Source: Tannerellaceae bacterium (GTDB lineage Bacteria > Bacteroidota > Bacteroidia > Bacteroidales > Tannerellaceae). Taken from it: a stretch of 64,000 bases of DNA. The stretch spans positions 59,521-123,520 of the forward strand of contig JAIRPK010000035.1 of the NCBI GenBank assembly GCA_031257015.1, in the 5' to 3' direction. The translations under genes were made by a program, and so were the position numbers. The notes beneath the pieces were generated by a model. That model did no database searches, had not been told where the DNA came from, and worked only from the letters and a program-made list of their open reading frames with translations. Positions 52,505-61,747 of the stretch are shown one piece after another. Each line of letters opens with the position of its first letter. Position 1 is the first letter of the stretch.

Positions 52505-53050
52505 ATGAACGAGCGGCAACTGATAGACGGTTGTAAAAAAGGAAACAGACTGGCTCAAAAAGAGCTTTACGACAAATATTCTCGCAAAATGATGGGCGTT
52601 TGCATGCGATACTTTAATGATAAGGAAACTGCCCGCGACGTACTGCAAGAGGGATTTGTCAAATTGTTCCTAAACATTAATTCCTTCCTTGAGGAAGGCC
52701 CGTTCGAGGCTTGGATGAGGAAAATCTTCGTTAACTCGGCTCTGGAGCACCTGCGCAGAGTTGATATTTTGAAAGAGGCAGCTTCGCTTGACAATGTGAC
52801 GGAACAATCAAGCGCACCTTCGTCACCGCTGGATGATTTGAGAGAGCAGGAGTTATTAAAAATGGTTCAAAATTTGCCGACCGGATTCCGAACGGTGTTT
52901 AACCTGTTTGCAATCGAAGGCTATTCACATAAGGAAATAGCCGAAATGCTTGGAATTACGGAAAGTACCTCCCGTTCGCAATATACTCGCGCAAGGCAAT
53001 TATTGCAAAAAAGAATAAAAGAAGAAGATTTAAAAATTAAAAAAAGATGA
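52505..53050 (+). CDS. ECF-type RNA polymerase sigma factor
   Basis: The 181-residue protein has sigma region 2 (YDKYSRKMMGVCMRYFNDKETARDVLQEGFVKLF) and region 4 (VFNLFAIEGYSHKEIAEMLGITESTSRSQYTRARQLL), with no region 3, the pattern of ECF sigma-70 factors. Its stop overlaps the start of the next gene (ATGA), so the neighbour may be its anti-sigma or signal protein. Homologues with such a barrel-protein neighbour occur widely in Bacteroidetes. Confidence 0.93.
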   Translation: MNERQLIDGCKKGNRLAQKELYDKYSRKMMGVCMRYFNDKETARDVLQEGFVKLFLNINSFLEEGPFEAWMRKIFVNSALEHLRRVDILKEAASLDNVTEQSSAPSSPLDDLREQELLKMVQNLPTGFRTVFNLFAIEGYSHKEIAEMLGITESTSRSQYTRARQLLQKRIKEEDLKIKKR

Positions 53051-54273
53051 GTAATGATGCAGACCCTTTTGACGACCAATTCAGAAGTAAACTCTACGAT
53101 TTGGAAGTCGATACTCAACCGGATGATTGGGAGGCCATCGCCAAACGATTGCCTCAACCGAAATTAATCTATCGGCGAAGGCCATGGATGTATGCAGCGG
53201 CAACAATTTCGCTTTTATTGTCTGTCGGCGCTATATATATGTATCGGAGAAGGGCTTTTCATGATATGACAGATGACCGGCAAATTGTTTACGTCGCGCC
53301 GGAGAATAAAGACAGGATTATTCGCGAAATAACTGCGGCGGACGAGCCTCTTTCTCCTCAAGCTCTTTCTAATCCGCTGCCTCAGGATGCACCGGACGCC
53401 ACTGCTTTTATTCCTTCTTACCGGCATAAAGAAAGGAAAAAAGAAAAAAAAGAAACGACAAGGAATAACGATACTTATATCTTACAGCCGATTGGAATTA
53501 ATGCAACAAGCGTCCCTCCGCCGACACTACCTAAATTGCCGGATCTTATCGCTGAAGTAAGAACAAAAAATATTCCGCAAAGTGTACACCGCACTACTCA
53601 AAAAAAATGGCGATTCGGCTCCGGAATAGGCGGTTTACAGCTAAGCTCTCATAATACAGTCAACAATTATTTACTCCGAAGCAGTACAATGCAAGATGTC
53701 TCCCTCGCCAAATTGAATGCCCCCATAGACATGAATAAAGAGGCCGCACCGAAAACAAATATGACGCATAAAATTCCTCTTTCATTCGGTTTTTCCGTAA
53801 ATAGATTCATAAGCAGCAAATGGTCTGTTTCCAGCGGACTTTCTTACACCCTGCTACGATCAGAATGGGAACCAACAGCCACCGGATACGGCTACAAAAC
53901 ACAGCAGCATCTTCATTTTATCGGTATTCCCCTGAATGTTATTTATCGGATAATGGAATATAATAAAATCACGCTCTATGCTTCAGCCGGAGGGATGGTA
54001 GAAATGAACATTGCCGGCCATCAGGAAACTGAAAAGTTTTTAGGAGGAATAAAAGTAAATGACCCGCCGATAATTACTCACGAACGAATGAAAGAGTTGC
54101 AATTATCAGTTGGTGCACATGCCGGAATAAGCTATCCGCTCTTTTTCCCGGTTAGCGCTTTTGCCGAATTAAATGCTTCATATTATTTCGACAATAGAAG
54201 CCGTATTGAAACAATTTACTCACAAAAACCTTTTTATATAAGTCCACAGTTCGGATTACGGATAAGTTTTTAA
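53047..54273 (+). CDS. Inner-membrane-anchored protein with C-terminal outer-membrane-barrel-like domain (sigma partner)
   Basis: The 408-residue protein has a short acidic cytoplasmic start (MSNDADPFDDQFRSKLYDLE, with DDWEAIAKRLPQ, a motif also seen at the start of Bacteroidetes anti-sigma-like proteins). One membrane helix follows (about residues 45-63, WMYAAATISLLLSVGAIYMY), then a Pro/Lys-rich periplasmic linker. The beta-rich region from about 215 has aromatic strands (LSFGFSVNRFISSKWSVSSGL, FAELNASYYFDNRS) ending FGLRISF, like PorT-type 8-stranded barrels. Anchoring one chain in both membranes would be unusual, so the barrel part may stay periplasmic. Role as anti-sigma is inferred from the overlap with the sigma gene. 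Confidence 0.75.
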   Translation: MSNDADPFDDQFRSKLYDLEVDTQPDDWEAIAKRLPQPKLIYRRRPWMYAAATISLLLSVGAIYMYRRRAFHDMTDDRQIVYVAPENKDRIIREITAADEPLSPQALSNPLPQDAPDATAFIPSYRHKERKKEKKETTRNNDTYILQPIGINATSVPPPTLPKLPDLIAEVRTKNIPQSVHRTTQKKWRFGSGIGGLQLSSHNTVNNYLLRSSTMQDVSLAKLNAPIDMNKEAAPKTNMTHKIPLSFGFSVNRFISSKWSVSSGLSYTLLRSEWEPTATGYGYKTQQHLHFIGIPLNVIYRIMEYNKITLYASAGGMVEMNIAGHQETEKFLGGIKVNDPPIITHERMKELQLSVGAHAGISYPLFFPVSAFAELNASYYFDNRSRIETIYSQKPFYISPQFGLRISF

Positions 54274-54304
54274 ATTCATCAAATAATAAATTATTAAATC
54301 AGTT

Positions 54305-55081
54305 ATGAAGAAAAATCTATTTTTAAGCGGCTTGGCCGTATGTTTGTTGCTCACGTTGGTTTCATGCCTTGGAGAAAGCTCCAATGTTAGTACGTTTACT
54401 TCCGTGGGTATTGTCAGATTTAATGAAAAGACCGGAAGATTGGCTATCGAATCTCCGGATTGTAGTCCCTATTATTTTACTCCGCAAAACACTAACCTCG
54501 CCGACTTTTCCATTGATGATTGCGTGCGTTTCCTTTGTACGGTAGATCTCAGCTCGGCTGAAAACTCTGCCGACAGCCTGGAGAAAAGAAAATCTTATAT
54601 GGGAACGTTGAGCAACATTGAACATGTTAATCGTTACGAATGGTCGGGCTATATGACAGATACTACGAAACTTTTGCCGAATGAGCAAAAAATAGCTTAT
54701 GCTTTTGAAGAGGGCGGCTACCTTTTCCTCTCCGGAACCATGTTCCTTCTTTCCGACATTACAATGCTTACAGACCAGAGAAATGACTGGATTTTATATT
54801 CCGATATTGAGGCAGAACCGGAAACAGATAAAAACACTTCATATAACATTTATTCTTTCTTCCTGCGTTCAACAATAAAGCTGGAAGGAATAAAGCCGGA
54901 GAAAAATCTCGCCATCCTTAATGCTTATAAAATAGATTACATTTGGGATAGAATTCAGAGCCGGGAAAAGGCTGATAGCAAGAAGGCTTTTATCATGAGA
55001 TTCAACTATATTAAGGATATTAAATCCGATTCTATTCCTGTTTGGGCGCAACAGGATTTAACTGTTGAAAAAGCCCAATAA
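54305..55081 (+). CDS. NigD-like lipoprotein
   Basis: The 258-residue protein has a lipoprotein signal peptide (MKKNLFLSGLAVCLLLTLVSC). Two small beta-domains resemble NigD: an OB-like N-domain (VGIVRFNEKTGRLAIESPD) and a C-domain with YIFSFFLR-like YNIYSFFLRS strands. NigD was first noted in a bacteriocin-linked gene cluster of Prevotella, but most NigD-like proteins are uncharacterised. It lies 31 bp after the barrel protein and ends the sigma cluster before a strong terminator. Confidence 0.7.
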   Translation: MKKNLFLSGLAVCLLLTLVSCLGESSNVSTFTSVGIVRFNEKTGRLAIESPDCSPYYFTPQNTNLADFSIDDCVRFLCTVDLSSAENSADSLEKRKSYMGTLSNIEHVNRYEWSGYMTDTTKLLPNEQKIAYAFEEGGYLFLSGTMFLLSDITMLTDQRNDWILYSDIEAEPETDKNTSYNIYSFFLRSTIKLEGIKPEKNLAILNAYKIDYIWDRIQSREKADSKKAFIMRFNYIKDIKSDSIPVWAQQDLTVEKAQ

Positions 55082-55133
55082 AACAGAATCAAATCGCTCA
55101 GCTTGAGCGTTAGATAAATTTAGAATACTATTT

Positions 55134-55177
55134 AAATCTCCACGGAGTTATAACAAAACTTTGTGGAGATTTTTTTA
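55134..55177 (+). terminator. Terminator of the sigma-factor cluster
   Basis: AAATCTCCAC (55134-55143) pairs with GTGGAGATTT (55163-55172), followed by a run of T. A second small hairpin, CGCTCA-GCT-TGAGCG, lies just upstream (55095-55109). Confidence 0.85.
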
Positions 55178-55219
55178 TTCGGAAATATTAGATTCTAGAT
55201 TGAATGAATAATTCTCTGC

Positions 55220-55250
55220 TTTCCTCCTCTTATGAGTTTTTTTACCTTTG
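55220..55250 (+). promoter_or_regulatory. Promoter of the inositol-monophosphatase-like gene
   Basis: TTTC (55220-55223, one mismatch from TTTG) and TACCTTTG (55243-55250, perfect) are spaced by 19 bases. The start of transcription would fall about 8 bases before the ATG at 55265, which both supports that start codon and implies an almost leaderless message. Confidence 0.65.
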
Positions 55251-55264
55251 CCCAAAAACAAAAT

Positions 55265-56065
55265 ATGAATGATTTAAATAAATTATGTAGTGAAGTGCAA
55301 CAAATAGCCCGCAACATTGGAGACTTTCTGAGAACTGAGCGTGAAAATTTCAAACATATATCCATCGAGGAGAAAAGTGCGCATAATTATGTCACCAACA
55401 TCGACCGAGAATCTGAACAACGTTTGGTTAAATGTCTGTCCGACCTCCTTCCTGATTCAGGTTTCATTGCTGAAGAGGGTTCGGCTACCAGAAATGGAGA
55501 AAGATATTGTTGGGTGATTGATCCACTGGACGGAACTACAAATTTCATACATAATAATGCTCCTTATTGTGTCAGCATCGCATTGACCGATGAGCGGGAC
55601 ATATTGCTCGGCGTTGTTTATGAAGTCTGTCGCGATGAATGTTTCCATGCTTGTCGAGATGGAAAAGCCTGGCTGAATGATAAAGAATTGCACGTCACTG
55701 AAACTGATTCAATAGACAAAGCGTTCATTGCCCTCGGCTTTCCATACAGTTTCGACGCCTATAAACCAATGGCCGTTCATCTTGTTAATCGCCTTTACGG
55801 ACATGCAAAAGGATGTCGCCTCCAAGGTTCTGCTGCCGCTGAACTCTGTTATGTTGCTGCCGGACGTTTTGATGCACGCATCGAAGCTTGTCTTGGTCCA
55901 TGGGATGTTGCTGCTGGCGGATTGATTCTCATGCAAGCAGGCGGGAGACTTACCAATTTTGCAGGAGAAAATAAATGGCAAACAGGGGAAACTGTTCTTG
56001 CCAGTAATGGAAAAATACATGACCACCTACTTGATTTAATCAAAGAAGTTGAACTTAGATTTTAA
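55265..56065 (+). CDS. Inositol monophosphatase family protein
   Basis: From 55265 the protein has 266 residues. It contains the Li+-sensitive phosphatase motifs: FIAEEGSA (metal-binding Glu pair), CWVIDPLDGTTNFIHN (DPxDGT) and the C-terminal GPWDVAAGGLILMQAGG (WDxAA). Members hydrolyse inositol phosphates, 3'-phosphoadenosine-5'-phosphate or sugar phosphates, and the exact substrate cannot be told. A longer start at 55232 would lie inside the promoter and is rejected. It is followed 6 bp later by the glycosyltransferase fusion gene, so the pair likely forms an operon. Confidence 0.92.
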   Translation: MNDLNKLCSEVQQIARNIGDFLRTERENFKHISIEEKSAHNYVTNIDRESEQRLVKCLSDLLPDSGFIAEEGSATRNGERYCWVIDPLDGTTNFIHNNAPYCVSIALTDERDILLGVVYEVCRDECFHACRDGKAWLNDKELHVTETDSIDKAFIALGFPYSFDAYKPMAVHLVNRLYGHAKGCRLQGSAAAELCYVAAGRFDARIEACLGPWDVAAGGLILMQAGGRLTNFAGENKWQTGETVLASNGKIHDHLLDLIKEVELRF

Positions 56066-56071
56066 TAAAAA

Positions 56072-58498
56072 ATGAATAGAATTGTAAATCCGAAAGTTGA
56101 TTGTTTTGTTATGAACGGAACGGATAATGTAAATGCGTTCAAAAGCTCAGACTGCTGCAATAATCTTTATCTTATATGCGGAGAAAATCAACAAAAATCG
56201 TCTCTAGCCTCCGATATTATTTATGCGGACAGTTTGTGGAGCACGCGAACCATACAACGTATTGCCAGTGTCGCAACGGCGAAATACACATTAATATGTA
56301 TGTATGCAGAAACTGTCGAAATCGCTCCAAACGCCTTGGAGCGGATGCTGAATATTGCAGAAGACGCCTCTGCCGGCATGATTTATTCAGACTATTACGT
56401 TCAGACGGATGAAGGATTGATTAAGCATCCGCTAATAGATTATCGTAATGGAAGCCTTCGCAACGACTTCGATTTTGGAGCTTTCATTATTTGCAGAACA
56501 GATATTCTGAAGAATCTCACTGTAAAATTGGAAGAATGTCGATATGCAGCCTTTTACGACTTTCGTCTGAAAGCTTCACATATCAGTCGCATTGTTCATA
56601 TAAACGAGTATTTATATACGTTGACTAAGAAAGAGATTTGTTTATCTTCCGAAAAACTTTTTGACTATGTTGATCCCAAGAATCGTGAAGTCCAAATAGA
56701 AATGGAACGAATATGCACTTTGCATTTGAAAGCCGTAAACGCATACCTCCCACCGCTGTTTTCCAAAATCGACCTTGATGTAGAGAAGTTTGAAACAGAA
56801 GCTTCGGTTATCATTCCAGTTCGTAATCGGGTAAATACAATTGAGGATGCTATCCACTCAGCGTTAGGCCAACAAACAGATTTCCCGTTCAACATAATCA
56901 TTATCAACAATCATTCAACTGACGGCACAACCGAAATCATAAACAAATTTGCCGCCGACCCACGCCTTATTCATATCATTCCAACAAGGAAAGATCTCGG
57001 CATCGGAGGATGCTGGAACGAGGCAATTGCTCATCATCGCTGTGGGAAGTTTGCGGTTCAGCTTGATAGCGATGATGCGTATAGTGACAAGCATGTCTTG
57101 AAAAAAATCATATCTGCCTTTTACCAACAAAACGTCCCTATGATAATAGGAACATATCAAATGACAAATATTCGATGGGAATGTATCCCGCCGGGCATAA
57201 TTGACCACAAGGAATGGACGCACGAAAACGGACGAAATAATGCGTTGCGAATTAATGGCCTCGGTGCTCCACGTGCATTTTTCGTCCCGCTGCTCCGCCG
57301 ACTTAAGTTTCCAAACACAAGCTACGGTGAGGACTATGCTATCGGACTTAGGATAAGCAGACAATACGCTATCGGTCGCTTGCACGACGTTCTTTACCTT
57401 TGTCGGCGCTGGGGAGGCAATTCAGACGCACAGCTTAATATTCAAACTGAAAATGAATATAATGTATATAAAGATAATTTGCGCACTTGGGAATTGGAAG
57501 CACGTATTCAACTGAACAAAAATACCGCGAGAACAGCTAATCTTAATTATCATTACGCAATTGAATTATTGGAAAGGCAAAAGAAAAAATGGGAAATGCT
57601 GAAGACCAACTTTATTTCGTTAGAGAATGTCCAAACAAAAAGGCTGAATGTCGGCAACCTGAGCTTCACAGTTCAACTGAACCCTGCGAGAATCAAATCC
57701 TCGGCTGTCGAAATTAAAAAAGCCTTTGTTGTAAGCAGCCAAAGCTGTTTTCTTTGTCAGCCCAATCTCCCGGATGTTCAGGAACATTTGGAAATAGACG
57801 ATAATTTCATCCTTTTATGCAATCCGTACCCCATCTTTCCCGAACATTTCGTAATTGCACACAAACAACATATCCCTCAAAGCATTTCGGAACATTTCCC
57901 TGTATTGTTAAAAGCATCGAAAAGTCTATTTCCCCTCACCATTTTTTACAATGGCCCAAAGAGCGGAGCTTCAGCCCCAGCTCATCTACATTTCCAAGCC
58001 GTAAGCCCTTCTTATATGTCTATCGAAAGCGAAATAGATGAAGAAAATGTCAAAACACTTACAGAAATAAGTCAAGGACGAATACGATTGCTTGCCAACG
58101 CTCTCCGAAGCGGCTTTATTATTGATGCCGAGACCGAAGATGCTGCCAGTATGCTTTTCCGCCACCTTTACGACCTTCTAACCAAATACTTGAAAGCGGA
58201 AGACGAGCCAATGATGAATCTTTTTTGCCAATTCTCTCCGTCAAAAGGTTGGACATTAATCCTCATTCCCCGTAAGAAACACCGCCCTTCACAATTCTAT
58301 GTACAAGATGCTTCACGGGTAGTTGTTAGCCCTGGAGCTGCCGACATCGGAGGACTTCTGATAACTGCCGGAACAGAAGACTTCCACAAAATGGACGTTA
58401 CATTAATCGCTGATATATTTCGTCAAATATGTTACAGTGAGACGGAACTCGGAATGATAATTGAAAATCTCAAATCTAATCCTGTCTATCACGAATAA
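56072..58498 (+). CDS. Glycosyltransferase (GT2) fused to a GalT/HIT-like nucleotidyltransferase domain (DUF4922-type)
   Basis: The 808-residue protein has three parts. Residues about 1-235 look like a worn GT-A-like domain without a clear DxD (AGMIYSDYYVQTDEG). Residues 243-480 form a family 2 glycosyltransferase (ASVIIPVRNRVNTIEDAI, NNHSTDGT, QLDSDDAY with DSDD at 332-335, YGEDYAIGLRIS). Residues about 550-805 resemble the GalT/HIT superfamily: CFLC (559-562) like a zinc site, LLCNPYPIFPEHFVIAHKQH, and HLHFQ (638-642) in the HxHxQ position of nucleotidyl-transfer enzymes. One chain may thus make or break an NDP-sugar and transfer the sugar. Known only as DUF4922 in databases, as far as I recall. 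Confidence 0.82.
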   Translation: MNRIVNPKVDCFVMNGTDNVNAFKSSDCCNNLYLICGENQQKSSLASDIIYADSLWSTRTIQRIASVATAKYTLICMYAETVEIAPNALERMLNIAEDASAGMIYSDYYVQTDEGLIKHPLIDYRNGSLRNDFDFGAFIICRTDILKNLTVKLEECRYAAFYDFRLKASHISRIVHINEYLYTLTKKEICLSSEKLFDYVDPKNREVQIEMERICTLHLKAVNAYLPPLFSKIDLDVEKFETEASVIIPVRNRVNTIEDAIHSALGQQTDFPFNIIIINNHSTDGTTEIINKFAADPRLIHIIPTRKDLGIGGCWNEAIAHHRCGKFAVQLDSDDAYSDKHVLKKIISAFYQQNVPMIIGTYQMTNIRWECIPPGIIDHKEWTHENGRNNALRINGLGAPRAFFVPLLRRLKFPNTSYGEDYAIGLRISRQYAIGRLHDVLYLCRRWGGNSDAQLNIQTENEYNVYKDNLRTWELEARIQLNKNTARTANLNYHYAIELLERQKKKWEMLKTNFISLENVQTKRLNVGNLSFTVQLNPARIKSSAVEIKKAFVVSSQSCFLCQPNLPDVQEHLEIDDNFILLCNPYPIFPEHFVIAHKQHIPQSISEHFPVLLKASKSLFPLTIFYNGPKSGASAPAHLHFQAVSPSYMSIESEIDEENVKTLTEISQGRIRLLANALRSGFIIDAETEDAASMLFRHLYDLLTKYLKAEDEPMMNLFCQFSPSKGWTLILIPRKKHRPSQFYVQDASRVVVSPGAADIGGLLITAGTEDFHKMDVTLIADIFRQICYSETELGMIIENLKSNPVYHE

Positions 58499-58619
58499 AA
58501 AGAATCACTTCCTTACATACCTAGACATCTTCCAAGAATGTCAATGTTCGTGCATGAGTATATTTTCGCTAAGATTAAATGAGAAAAGCTTGTTCAGCGG
58601 GCGGCGGGGAATTAATTCC

Positions 58620-58627
58620 TATCTTTG
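58620..58627 (+). promoter_or_regulatory. -7 box of mdh
   Basis: TATCTTTG (perfect TAnnTTTG) lies 51 bp before the mdh ATG. It also shows that an in-frame ATG at 58625 is not the translation start. Confidence 0.55.
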
Positions 58628-58678
58628 CGCAATCAAAATTTTTTCAAAAAAAATAAACATAACAAAAAACGTAATTTT

Positions 58679-59620
58679 ATGTCAAAAATAACAGTTATCG
58701 GCGCCGGAAACGTAGGCGCTACTTGTGCAAATGTACTTGCTTATAATGAGGTTGCGGACGAGGTCGTCATGCTGGATGTTAAAGAGGGAGTGTCCGAAGG
58801 TAAGGCTATCGACATGATGCAGACAGCGCAACTGCTGGGATTTGATACTCGCATTACTGGGTGTACAAACGATTATGCGGCAACGGCCAATTCCAATGTA
58901 ATCATTATTACTTCCGGGATTCCGCGCAAGCCGGGTATGACACGTGAGGAACTTATCGGTACGAATGCCGGCATCGTTAAAGCTGTGGCCGAGAACGCAT
59001 TGAAATATTCGCCTGACGCCACACTTGTTGTCATTTCCAACCCAATGGATACGATGACTTACCTGGCTTACAAAACGCTAGGATTGCCTAAGAACCGTAT
59101 CATCGGCATGGGAGGAGCGCTGGACAGCTCACGCTTTAAGTTTTATCTTTCGCAAGCGCTTGCGTGCAATGCTAACGAAGTTGAGGGCATCGTTATAGGC
59201 GGCCACGGAGATACGACGATGATTCCCATCTCACGATTAGCAACCTACAAAGGGATTCCGGTATCCCGTCTCCTTTCGGCGGATAAGATTGACAAGATTG
59301 TTAAGGATACAATGGTTGGCGGAGCAACGCTGACGGGATTGTTAGGAACTTCGGCATGGTATGCTCCCGGAGCAGCCGGAGCGTTAGTTGCTGAAGCTGT
59401 ACTTCATGACCAGAAGAAACTTGTTCCGTGCTCTGTTGCACTTGAAGGAGAATATGGCGAAACTGATATTTGCATCGGCGTCCCGGTCATTCTCGGCAAA
59501 AACGGAGTTGAGAAAATTGTAGATATTGAACTGAACGATGAGGAGAAGGCGTTGTTTGCGAAAAGCGCAGCTTCCGTCCGTACAACCAATGCCGTACTAA
59601 AGGAAATTAAAGCGCTTTAA
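58679..59620 (+). CDS. mdh: Malate dehydrogenase
   Basis: Malate dehydrogenase interconverts malate and oxaloacetate with NAD. The 313-residue protein (start at MSKITVIGAGNVGATCA) has the Rossmann GAGNVG, LDVKEGVSEGKAIDM with the Asp that selects NAD, and IITSGIPRKPGMTREELIGTNAG with the substrate Arg residues. It also has VISNPMDTMTYLA and the catalytic GGHGDTTMIP His. The features are those of the LDH-like MDH class. It has its own promoter and terminator. Confidence 0.95.
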   Translation: MSKITVIGAGNVGATCANVLAYNEVADEVVMLDVKEGVSEGKAIDMMQTAQLLGFDTRITGCTNDYAATANSNVIIITSGIPRKPGMTREELIGTNAGIVKAVAENALKYSPDATLVVISNPMDTMTYLAYKTLGLPKNRIIGMGGALDSSRFKFYLSQALACNANEVEGIVIGGHGDTTMIPISRLATYKGIPVSRLLSADKIDKIVKDTMVGGATLTGLLGTSAWYAPGAAGALVAEAVLHDQKKLVPCSVALEGEYGETDICIGVPVILGKNGVEKIVDIELNDEEKALFAKSAASVRTTNAVLKEIKAL

Positions 59621-59655
59621 TAACCGAAACACACGGACGGGCAACAACAAAAACG

Positions 59656-59689
59656 GGGCCGAGGCTAATGCTTCGGCCCTGCTCTTTTT
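59656..59689. terminator. Bidirectional terminator between mdh and ppk
   Basis: GGGCCGAGGC (59656-59665) pairs with GCTTCGGCCC (59670-59679) with one mismatch. CTTTTT follows on the plus strand, and GTTTTTG on the minus strand, so it serves both convergent genes. Confidence 0.8.
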
Positions 59690-59713
59690 ATCAGGACGAC
59701 GGGGATGATTTAC

Positions 59714-61747
59714 TTATCTATTGTTTTCACTTAAATATTCTCGTATAGCTAATTGAGAGCGAAGAGGAGATTTATCGTCATGCTTGAAAATATTGTTAAG
59801 CCGGTCATCTATCCGACAAGCTTTAACATTATCAGCAAGCTGAAGATGGAGAATATGAATGATTTGGCTCTTAACTGCGGCATCAAGAATAGGAGTCGCA
59901 GTCTCTATGCGCCGTTGAAGATTTCTACGCATCCAGTCAGCGGAGGATATATAGAGATCTTCCGCACCACCGTTGAAGAAATACCATACGCGAGAGTGCT
60001 CAAGGTACATATCGACGATGCGAGTAATTTGTATATTATGACTGTACGGACGGTTAGGAACAAGGCAGCAAATGCCACGGACAATAAGATCAATCTCGAC
60101 ACCACAAACACTTGCCTGGTAAAGCAGATTGATCATCTCGCGCTCGTGAAGACCATTCATTTTGAGTATGATCCGACCTTTGCCACCGGCAGCAACATGC
60201 TCAATCTCACGACGAATCATCCGACGGAGTTCATCGACCATATTAAAAGGGGCAACGAGCAAACGGCTGAATCGGGGAAGAGTGTCGTGCCCTTCAAGGA
60301 TTTCAAATACGCAAGCAAGGTCTTGAACAATCTCACTGTTAATCGTCAATAAGGCCATATCGGAGTAAAGCCCGGCGGTCTTTTCGTTAAAATTACCGGT
60401 ACTAAGACATGCAATGGCAGGAAAAGGCAAACGGCGGAGGATGAGGACAACTTTGGCATGAACCTTGAGCTTAGGCAGGCTGTAAATGATCTTTATCCCG
60501 GCACGATTCATCTGCTCGGCAGCGCTCATATTGTTCTCTTCGTCATAGCGAGCTTTCAGTTCGACAAAAACAGTGACTTTTTTGCCATTATGTGCAGCAC
60601 TAATTAAATAGTTGATGACCTGGGAGTTCTCGGCAACGCGATATTGAGTAATCTTAATCTCCTCAACGGATTTGTCAAACGCCGCATCTTTGAGAATACG
60701 TATTATATTGTCAAAAGATTGATATGGGCAACAGACAAGAATGTCATTCCGGGCAATTGCATCAAAAGAGCAGCCATCACCTTCAAGGCTGCGGGAGGGA
60801 ACAGGAGGCTGGCGCCGAGATTCACCACCAAGGCAGGGAAATTTGTCAAGGTCTTTGAGATTAAGATGCCGCCCTTCAGAAAGCAGATCTTCAGGCTTTA
60901 TATTGAAAGAAGAGCGTATATAGGCAAGAAAATCAGATGGCATTCGAGGATCGAAGATAAAGCGACTTATGTCATTAATCTTCCGCTTCTTCACTTTGCT
61001 GCGAATGTCGGAAACGATGTCAATACCCTTACGACCATCGTCATCAAAATATAGATCAGCGTCGCGAGAAATCTTAATGCAGTAGCTATCCTCAACATTA
61101 TAGCCCGGAAAAAGGCGCGGAAGATTGGCACGAATAATATCGTCTATAAACATAATGTACGAAATCCCCTCATGTTTGGGCAATTCAACCAGACGAGGAA
61201 CTTTCTGGAAAGGAATTTTTATAAGGAAATAACGGTAACGACCTAGCCAACCGCTCCGAACACGCACAACAAGATATAATCTTTTATCGCGGAGAAACGT
61301 CAGTATTTTCCCCGGTTGAATAATAGCAGGACTGAGAAAAGGAAGAACCTCTTCGTCAAAAAAATTACGTATATAATCACGGTGAAAATGACGGGGAGGA
61401 TCGTCAAAATACAAATGGATATTATTCTCCTCCAATTCAGGAAGGATACTTCCGTAAATGATACGATCAACTTCTGTTTGCTGTCGGCAAAGCTCGGCAT
61501 TGATTTCGGCAAGATTCGCTTCAGCCTCCGCGGCAGATTCATCTGCAAACTTTTTTTGCATTATCACTCCACGATGCTCTGCTACTCTTATCTCGTAAAA
61601 CTCTTCGAGATTGGAATAATAAATGGAAACGAATTTAATTCTTTCGTAAAGAGGAAGCTCTTTGTCAAGAGCTTCCAATAGAACGCGATAGTTGAAAGAC
61701 AACCAACTGACGTCGCGACCAAAATACTCGTACTGTTCTCCGTCCAT
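59714..61747 (-). CDS. ppk: Polyphosphate kinase 1
   Basis: PPK1 builds polyphosphate from ATP at the membrane. The 677-residue protein starts with the N-domain (FGRDVSWLSFNYRVLLEALD), which contains the early motif NLEEFYEIRV, then the head domain. The catalytic C-domains follow with LKVHAKVVLILRR (phosphorylated His in VHAK) and the second active His in YLEHSRVWYFFNGG. GTGNFNEKTA-like STGNFNEKTAGLYSDM is present. Length is normal (about 680-720). Confidence 0.95.
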   Translation of the reverse strand: MDGEQYEYFGRDVSWLSFNYRVLLEALDKELPLYERIKFVSIYYSNLEEFYEIRVAEHRGVIMQKKFADESAAEAEANLAEINAELCRQQTEVDRIIYGSILPELEENNIHLYFDDPPRHFHRDYIRNFFDEEVLPFLSPAIIQPGKILTFLRDKRLYLVVRVRSGWLGRYRYFLIKIPFQKVPRLVELPKHEGISYIMFIDDIIRANLPRLFPGYNVEDSYCIKISRDADLYFDDDGRKGIDIVSDIRSKVKKRKINDISRFIFDPRMPSDFLAYIRSSFNIKPEDLLSEGRHLNLKDLDKFPCLGGESRRQPPVPSRSLEGDGCSFDAIARNDILVCCPYQSFDNIIRILKDAAFDKSVEEIKITQYRVAENSQVINYLISAAHNGKKVTVFVELKARYDEENNMSAAEQMNRAGIKIIYSLPKLKVHAKVVLILRRLPFPAIACLSTGNFNEKTAGLYSDMALLTINSEIVQDLACVFEILEGHDTLPRFSRLLVAPFNMVDELRRMIRREIEHVAAGGKGRIILKMNGLHEREMINLLYQASVCGVEIDLIVRGICCLVPNRPYSHNIQITRIVDMYLEHSRVWYFFNGGAEDLYISSADWMRRNLQRRIETATPILDAAVKSQIIHILHLQLADNVKACRIDDRLNNIFKHDDKSPLRSQLAIREYLSENNR

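Noticed and set aside
55232..55264. Upstream start for the inositol-monophosphatase-like gene
   Set aside because: The ATG lies upstream of the -7 box TACCTTTG, so it would not be on the transcript.
58625..58678. N-terminal extension of malate dehydrogenase
   Set aside because: The extra residues are Lys/Asn-rich and unlike the family, and the ATG at 58625 lies inside a -7 promoter box.
59753..61054. Plus-strand frames opposite ppk
   Set aside because: They are shadows of the polyphosphate kinase gene, with no homology and no start signals.
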